A stretch of 45,368 bases of DNA. It comes from Flavobacterium tructae (GTDB lineage: Bacteria > Bacteroidota > Bacteroidia > Flavobacteriales > Flavobacteriaceae). Below are positions 41,240 through 45,368 of the stretch, one piece after another. The translations under genes and the position numbers were made by a program. Positions within the stretch are counted from its first letter, which is position 1. Each line of letters opens with the position of its first letter. Under the pieces are notes generated by a model. It saw nothing but the letters and a program-made list of their open reading frames with translations. It had not been told where the DNA came from and made no database searches. Where the stretch lies: assembly GCF_002217475.1 (NCBI RefSeq), contig NZ_MUHH01000010.1:1-45368 (forward strand). The letters are read 5' to 3'.

Positions 41240-41365
41240 ATGAACTATGCGTCATAGTCATTTGGTGAAGTTGCGAATTTTGTAGTAAATTCACCCGCTC
41301 TTCGAAGTGTTCTTATGAAAAGACGAGCATCTCCTGGCTTCATACCCGTAAATAATATTCATAAA

Positions 41366-41397
41366 ACAAAAAAGAGACTTTCAAGTCTCTTTTTGTT
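41366..41397. terminator. Bidirectional intrinsic terminator
   Basis: AAGAGACTT (41372-41380) pairs with AAGTCTCTT (41383-41391), with A-runs on the left and T-runs on the right. It lies between the convergent 204-residue gene and the XRE regulator, so it can serve both. Confidence 0.75.
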
Positions 41398-41418
41398 ATT
41401 ATATATCCTTATAAATAA

Positions 41419-41826
41419 TTATCTATTAATCAATTTCTCAAGCCTTACCATCATTTCATCTTTCTCTTTCAACATACGCTCGTATAACGCAATTTTCTCT
41501 TCATGAAGTTGGATCAATTTCTCGATAGGGTTAACATTAAATGTTGGACTATGTCCTGTATTGAAGAAAGCTCCATTATCAAAAGTATTAGAAATAACAT
41601 TTATCGCCTGTTCCTCATCAAAATTCTGAAAAGCTTCAACAGGAATTTTTAATACCGCTGAAATTTGTTTCAGGAGGTTGTCTTCAATTACATCTTTTTG
41701 CTCGAGCATAGAAATTTTCTTTTGGTTCCAGTCTGCGCCCAGATCATAAGCCAATGCTTCCTGCTTGATGTTGAGCATTTCTCTGAAGCGTTTTACGTTT
41801 CTTCCCTGATGTATTTTCTGTTCCAT
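41419..41826 (-). CDS. XRE-family helix-turn-helix regulator with C-terminal coiled coil
   Basis: Starting at the ATG at 41826 (MEQKIHQGRNVKRFREML) gives 135 residues; an upstream in-frame start adds 22 unlikely residues. Residues 8-65 form the HTH (RNVKRFREMLNIKQEALAYD, then KKISMLEQKDVIEDNLL). The C-terminal 50 residues are a heptad-rich helix (EKLIQLHEEKIALYERMLKEK), probably for dimerisation. Its targets are unknown; no cognate gene is adjacent on the same strand. Similar regulators are frequent in Flavobacterium. Confidence 0.8.
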   Translation of the reverse strand: MEQKIHQGRNVKRFREMLNIKQEALAYDLGADWNQKKISMLEQKDVIEDNLLKQISAVLKIPVEAFQNFDEEQAINVISNTFDNGAFFNTGHSPTFNVNPIEKLIQLHEEKIALYERMLKEKDEMMVRLEKLINR

Positions 41827-42007
41827 AATGCGTATCAATATTTCTAAAAGCTCAAAGATAAAGCGATTTTGATTAAAAACCCTGAATTTCAAAGATAAAA
41901 AAATATCCAGTAAAACATTCTTTTTTGTCAGATATTATGTCTGTTTTTTGAATAGGCTATCCTTTTGAGAAAGTAGAATCCCCGCTCTTCGAAAAGTCCT
42001 TATAAAC

Positions 42008-42050
42008 AAAAAATCGCAATGATCTAAGTTTAGATTATTGCGATTTTTTT
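42008..42050 (-). terminator. Intrinsic terminator of the tmRNA gene
   Basis: An AAAAAATCGCAAT...TTAGATTATTGCGATTTTTTT hairpin with stem arms of about 19 bp and one bulge, starting immediately after the tmRNA 3' end. Read leftward it ends in a T-run. Confidence 0.85.
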
Positions 42051-42051
42051 G

Positions 42052-42445
42052 TGGAGTCGCCGGGAATCGAACCCGGGTCCAAACAAGCAACTAAAGAGCT
42101 TTCTACACGTTTATTTCCTGATTGGATTTTCGATGTTAAGCTAGGTCAGGAACAACCACTCAACACTTATCTTCTTAATTTCGATATCCACCCGAAGCTC
42201 ATGGAAATCTAGGTTTATTTTTACGGTTCCCCTGTACTGACCGCCACAAACCAAGGCTTTCAAGGAGAATCCAGCTTTCCTACCTTGTAGGAACGTGGCG
42301 CAATCTTACTATAATTCGGATTATGCAGCTAAAGCGTAGTTATTTTCGCCGTGTAAAATTGTAAGATCTTATATTTACGAGCAAGGTCTCAATGCTCGAC
42401 GTGCTTACTTTTCAATTCGACTTGCTGTCAAAACCAGTCGACCCC
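42052..42445 (-). ncRNA. ssrA: Transfer-messenger RNA (tmRNA)
   Basis: The 5' end GGGGTCGACTGG and the 3' end GGGTTCGATTCCCGGCGACTCC A form the alanyl acceptor arm (GGGGTCG with CGACTCC) and T arm. The reading frame near 42325-42352 (GGCGAAAATAACTACGCT, then TTAGCTGCATAA) encodes the tag GENNYALAA followed by a stop, as in other Bacteroidota. It rescues stalled ribosomes with SmpB. The 3' CCA is not fully encoded, since A is followed by C-A, so the ends need the CCA enzyme. Length (394 nt) is normal. Confidence 0.95.
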
Positions 42446-42458
42446 AAAAATGAGTTTG

Positions 42459-42466
42459 CAAATTTA
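42459..42466 (-). promoter_or_regulatory. tmRNA -7 promoter box
   Basis: On the minus strand this reads TAAATTTG, an exact TAnnTTTG, 13 bases before the mature 5' end. A short 5' leader removed by RNase P fits. No clear -33 TTTG was found. Confidence 0.6.
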
Positions 42467-42625
42467 TACTATTTGCAGTTAGTTTTGTAATAAATTTTTC
42501 AGAAAATTGTATTATTCAATTTAGTCTAAAGTCGAATGTTGTAAAGTTTTTAAAGTCAAACGCTTACTTCTTGTTTTCGCACAATTGATGGTGTTTAAAA
42601 AAGATCAAAGTCAATATTGCAACTG

Positions 42626-42656
42626 CTTTACGACTTTCGACTTTCGACTTTACGAC
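42626..42656. repeat. Short tandem repeat of GACTTTC type
   Basis: Repeats of CGACTTT (CTTTACGACTTTCGACTTTC...) with a 7-bp period lie between the serine hydrolase stop and the tmRNA promoter. Similar runs of this heptamer are familiar in intergenic DNA of Flavobacterium. No function is inferred. Confidence 0.6.
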
Positions 42657-42664
42657 TATCTGTA

Positions 42665-43870
42665 TTACTCTTCATCCTTGAAGTTAAACGGGTAATCTCC
42701 AAAAATCGGTGCCAGTTTGCGAACCGCGTAGGTATTTCGGGTCATTTTGTTCGACAATGCAATTATGGTAACATGTTCTTTCATTAAAGTAATATAAGAA
42801 GAAGTATTGCCGTGCCACCAGCCATTGTGGAAATAAAAATTCTGTCCGGTTTCCCAATTGATCATTCTGATTCCTAATCCGTAATTTTTGGTTCCTTTAC
42901 GCTCATTACTGTATCCGGTATAAACTTGTTTCAGTAAGTCAGGTTTTAAAAAATCAGGTGAATTTCTGGCGCGGTCAAACTTTAATAGATCTCGCACTGT
43001 TGAAAAAATATTTTTGTCCCCGTAAACATTGTCTAAATAATCAAAACCAATTTCTACACCATTACCTTTATAAGAAGGAACAATTTTCTTTCTGTCCTTA
43101 TCATCATCAAAAACGTAGGTGTGTTTCATTCCCAAAGGTTTGAAAATCATTTGGTGCATGGCATCTTTATACGTTAAGCCCGTAATTTTTTCAATAATTA
43201 GAGCAAGCATCGCATAGTTGGTATTGCAATAACTAAATCGCGTTCCGGTTCTGGATTCCAAACCAATGTTTTTGGTCGCTAAAATGTCCAGAATATCTTT
43301 ATTGGTAAGCTGATTGTGCCTGTCCCAAACGGATTTGTCTCTGTCTGTAAAATAGGCATAATTGCGCATTCCGGTACGATGGTCCAGCAGCATTCTGATA
43401 GTACAGTCTTCGTACGGAAAGGTTTTTAGAATCGTATTTACCTTTTGATCTAAATCGATCTTACCGGCATTAACCAGTTTTAAAACAGCAGTAGCAGTCA
43501 GAACCTTGCTCACGGAAGCAATCTGAACAGGAGTTTCTGCGGTTATTTTGGTGCCTTCGTTTTTATTGGCAAAACCATTATAGCGTTCGAAAATAATCTG
43601 ACCGTTTCGGGCGACCAAAAAACTTCCGTTCATCGTATTGTTGGGCCAGTTTTTATTGTAAAAGTGATTTATTCTTCCTGCAACTGAATTGATATAGGCC
43701 TGCGAAATTCTTTTTTCAGGACCTAACGGTTTCATTTTCGGTAATGTATCTTCTGTTGTAGTGGTAGTATCGGCGGTTGTTTTTTTATCATTACCACAAG
43801 AACTTAAAACTAATAACAGGAAAAGTATTTGTGGTATATTTGTTTTTTTAAGGAGGCTCATTTTCATCAT
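42665..43870 (-). CDS. Serine beta-lactamase-like (class C/S12) hydrolase, lipoprotein
   Basis: A 401-residue lipoprotein (LLLVLSSCGN), with a Thr-rich linker at 30-45. The penicillin-binding fold is marked by SxxK in IASVSKVLTA (S119, K122), YxN in FSYCNTNYA (Y214, N216), and an HxG-type triad FHNGWWHG replacing KTG near the end. These proteins hydrolyse D-amino-acyl or ester bonds in the periplasm; true beta-lactamase activity is not implied. It is monocistronic and divergent from the dehydrogenase at 44108. Confidence 0.85.
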   Translation of the reverse strand: MMKMSLLKKTNIPQILFLLLVLSSCGNDKKTTADTTTTTEDTLPKMKPLGPEKRISQAYINSVAGRINHFYNKNWPNNTMNGSFLVARNGQIIFERYNGFANKNEGTKITAETPVQIASVSKVLTATAVLKLVNAGKIDLDQKVNTILKTFPYEDCTIRMLLDHRTGMRNYAYFTDRDKSVWDRHNQLTNKDILDILATKNIGLESRTGTRFSYCNTNYAMLALIIEKITGLTYKDAMHQMIFKPLGMKHTYVFDDDKDRKKIVPSYKGNGVEIGFDYLDNVYGDKNIFSTVRDLLKFDRARNSPDFLKPDLLKQVYTGYSNERKGTKNYGLGIRMINWETGQNFYFHNGWWHGNTSSYITLMKEHVTIIALSNKMTRNTYAVRKLAPIFGDYPFNFKDEE

Positions 43871-44047
43871 TCTTTAAAAACAAATATATAGAATTCAATA
43901 TTTATGTTTGGCTGTTTTGAGATGCTCTAAAAGCATGATTTAACAAAAAATTAAGATTTTGTTTATTTATTTGGTTGTTTGTCAGCTTTTAACGGTTTTT
44001 AAACATTCTAAATTGTATTTTTTCAACAAAATTTTAACTAAATTTGT

Positions 44048-44055
44048 TATATTTG
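44048..44055 (+). promoter_or_regulatory. Candidate -7 box of the dehydrogenase gene
   Basis: TATATTTG is an exact TAnnTTTG, 52 bp ahead of the ATG at 44108, in the intergenic region divergent from the serine hydrolase. No convincing -33 box was found. Confidence 0.45.
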
Positions 44056-44107
44056 AAACAAATAAGATGTAAAAAGTTATATTAATAATTATTTTAAACC
44101 CGTTTAA

Positions 44108-45310
44108 ATGAAATTTGGAATCATAAAAGAAAGAAAAAACCCGCCGGACCGCAGAGTTGTTTTTGCTCCTAATGAACTTACAAAACTCAAACAGCTTTAC
44201 CACGAAGCAGTAGTTGAGGTAGAAAGTTCTGATATCAGGATTTTTTCGGATATACAATATAAGAGTATGGGAATCACCGTTACGGAAGATGTTTCTAATT
44301 GTGATGTATTATTTGGAGTAAAAGAAGTTCCGGTTGAGAATTTGATTCCGAATAAGGCTTACTTCTTCTTTTCGCATACCATTAAGAAACAGCCTTATAA
44401 CCGAAAACTGTTACAGGCTATTTTGGAAAAAAATATTGATTTATACGATCATGAAACCATAGTTGATGCTCACAACCGCCGTTTAATTGGTTTTGGAAGG
44501 TATGCCGGAATGGTTGGTGTTTACAACGGAATTCGTGCTTTTGGGATTAAGTTTGAATTGTTTAAGCTGCCGAAAGCAGAAACACTTGACGGAAAAGAGG
44601 CTCTAATCAAGCATTTGAAGCGTATTACCATGCCCGCTTTGAAATTTGTGATTACCGGAACGGGTAAGGTAGGGAGTGGTGCCAAAGAGATTTTGGATGC
44701 TATAAAAGTAAAAGAGGTAACAGTTGATAATTATTTGACTAAAAATTATGCGCAGGCTGTTTATGTACAGTTAGATGTTTTAGAATACAACAAGCGTATT
44801 GATGGTCAGGTGGTTGATTTTAAGGATTTTGTAGCGCATCCTGAAGTGTATGTTTCTGATTTTGAGAAATTTACAAAAGTAACGGATATTTATTTCGCAG
44901 GTCATTTTTATGCGACGGGAGCACCGATGATTTTAACACGTGAAATGCTGAATGCGAACGACTGTAAGTTAAAAGTTGTTGCCGACATTTCTTGTGATGT
45001 TAACGGACCAATTGCCTGTACGTTAAGATCTTCGACAATTGCCGATCCTTTATACGGTTATTTTCCTTTAGAAGATATAGAAGTGGATCTTTTTCATCCC
45101 GCGGCAGTAGCAGTGATGGCGGTTGATAATTTACCGTGTGAAATTCCGAAAGATGCAAGTGAAGGTTTCGGAGAGCAATTTATGGAACATGTAATTCCGG
45201 CTTTTTTCAATGGTGATAAGGACGGAATCTTAAAACGTGCTAAAATAACCGAGAAAGGAAAACTAACAGAACGATTTAGTTACCTGCAGGATTATGTAGA
45301 CGGGAAATAG
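44108..45310 (+). CDS. AlaDH/saccharopine dehydrogenase-like NAD(P) oxidoreductase
   Basis: A 400-residue cytoplasmic enzyme. The N-terminus MKFGIIKERKNPPDRRVVFAP and YFFFSHTIKKQPYNR (about 97-111) match the alanine dehydrogenase/PNT N-terminal domain as seen in LYS1-type saccharopine dehydrogenases. FVITGTGKVGSGAKEIL at about 180 is a Rossmann turn (GxGxVG), and VADISCDVNGPIACTLRSS near 295 is a family motif. Both fit a dehydrogenase of the LYS1/AlaDH group acting on an amino-acid adduct. The lysine assignment is uncertain; many Bacteroidota carry this protein under a generic name. Confidence 0.75.
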   Translation: MKFGIIKERKNPPDRRVVFAPNELTKLKQLYHEAVVEVESSDIRIFSDIQYKSMGITVTEDVSNCDVLFGVKEVPVENLIPNKAYFFFSHTIKKQPYNRKLLQAILEKNIDLYDHETIVDAHNRRLIGFGRYAGMVGVYNGIRAFGIKFELFKLPKAETLDGKEALIKHLKRITMPALKFVITGTGKVGSGAKEILDAIKVKEVTVDNYLTKNYAQAVYVQLDVLEYNKRIDGQVVDFKDFVAHPEVYVSDFEKFTKVTDIYFAGHFYATGAPMILTREMLNANDCKLKVVADISCDVNGPIACTLRSSTIADPLYGYFPLEDIEVDLFHPAAVAVMAVDNLPCEIPKDASEGFGEQFMEHVIPAFFNGDKDGILKRAKITEKGKLTERFSYLQDYVDGK

Positions 45311-45317
45311 AAATTTT

Positions 45318-45347
45318 GTTTCAAGTTTCAGGTTTCAAGTTTCAAGT
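45318..45347. repeat. Tandem GTTTCAAG repeat
   Basis: GTTTCAAGTTTCAGGTTTCA... with a 7-8-bp period starts 8 bp after the dehydrogenase stop and runs toward the window edge. Intergenic runs of this motif are common in Flavobacterium. Confidence 0.6.
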
Positions 45348-45368
45348 TATTAAAAAAAGGAGAAAATT

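Noticed and set aside
42665..43870. Antibiotic-resistance beta-lactamase
   Set aside because: The fold motifs fit generic S12-type hydrolases; HNG replaces KTG and no resistance family could be recognised.
43982..44257. 91-codon leftward ORF over the dehydrogenase start
   Set aside because: It covers the divergent promoter region and the antisense of a conserved gene; no domain was seen.

Overview
The window is AT-rich chromosomal DNA from a member of the Bacteroidota, almost certainly Flavobacterium or a close relative. The evidence is a tmRNA with tag GENNYALAA, a type IX secretion (T9SS) C-terminal sorting domain, Bacteroidota -7 boxes (TAnnTTTG), near absence of Shine-Dalgarno sites, many short lipoproteins (LxSC lipoboxes), and intergenic repeats of a style typical of Flavobacterium.

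Region 1 (1-17474) is the most unusual part. It is a contractile-tail-like delivery module. A leftward operon (5200 to 1) encodes a small protein, a probable tail chaperone, a DUF6046-like baseplate protein, a gp27/gpD-like hub, a gp5/gpV-like spike, a DUF4280 PAAR-like tip, a HExxH metallopeptidase that looks like an effector, and an overlapping lipoprotein that looks like its immunity protein. Upstream are three fibre or receptor-binding genes (9874 to 5584). Two of them share an N-terminal anchor and the middle one is a seven-bladed beta-propeller. Divergent from the fibres is a 1372-residue protein with Ig/PKD-like repeats, a GH108-type muramidase, a peptidoglycan-binding segment and an M15-type peptidase. 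It is followed by three lipoproteins and a RadC remnant. No sheath, tube, tape measure or AAA+ ATPase lies in the window. The divergent promoter region holds nested perfect inverted repeats, and part of that motif recurs upstream of the tail operon.

Region 2 (17550-34524) is mostly chromosomal housekeeping and secreted functions. It holds a solitary ThiF-type E1-like enzyme; a thiol/metal operon (Cys-rich protein, two HMA-domain proteins, TlpA-type thioredoxin, outer-membrane-like protein, DsbD); a divergent pair of glycosidases (six-hairpin type and GH36 alpha-galactosidase); a T9SS-exported S8 peptidase; an M57-type lipoprotein metalloprotease; and an unrecognised 327-residue protein.

Region 3 (34713-38417) looks like a small envelope-lipid locus: an SDR, a 29-residue peptide ending in CRCCCCR, a phytanoyl-CoA-dioxygenase-like enzyme, a 50-residue ORF fitted exactly between two genes, a CDP-alcohol phosphatidyltransferase, a GtrA-like protein and a DUF4833 protein. 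The two tiny genes were found by eye.

Region 4 (38418-41826) is an accessory stretch. It has hicAB under a 36-bp palindromic operator, two unknown genes separated by attC-like sequence, several copies of a short interspersed repeat, and an XRE regulator.

Region 5 (42008-45368) holds the tmRNA, a serine beta-lactamase-like lipoprotein and an alanine/saccharopine dehydrogenase-like enzyme.

Functional calls come from reading motifs in translations. No database search was run.
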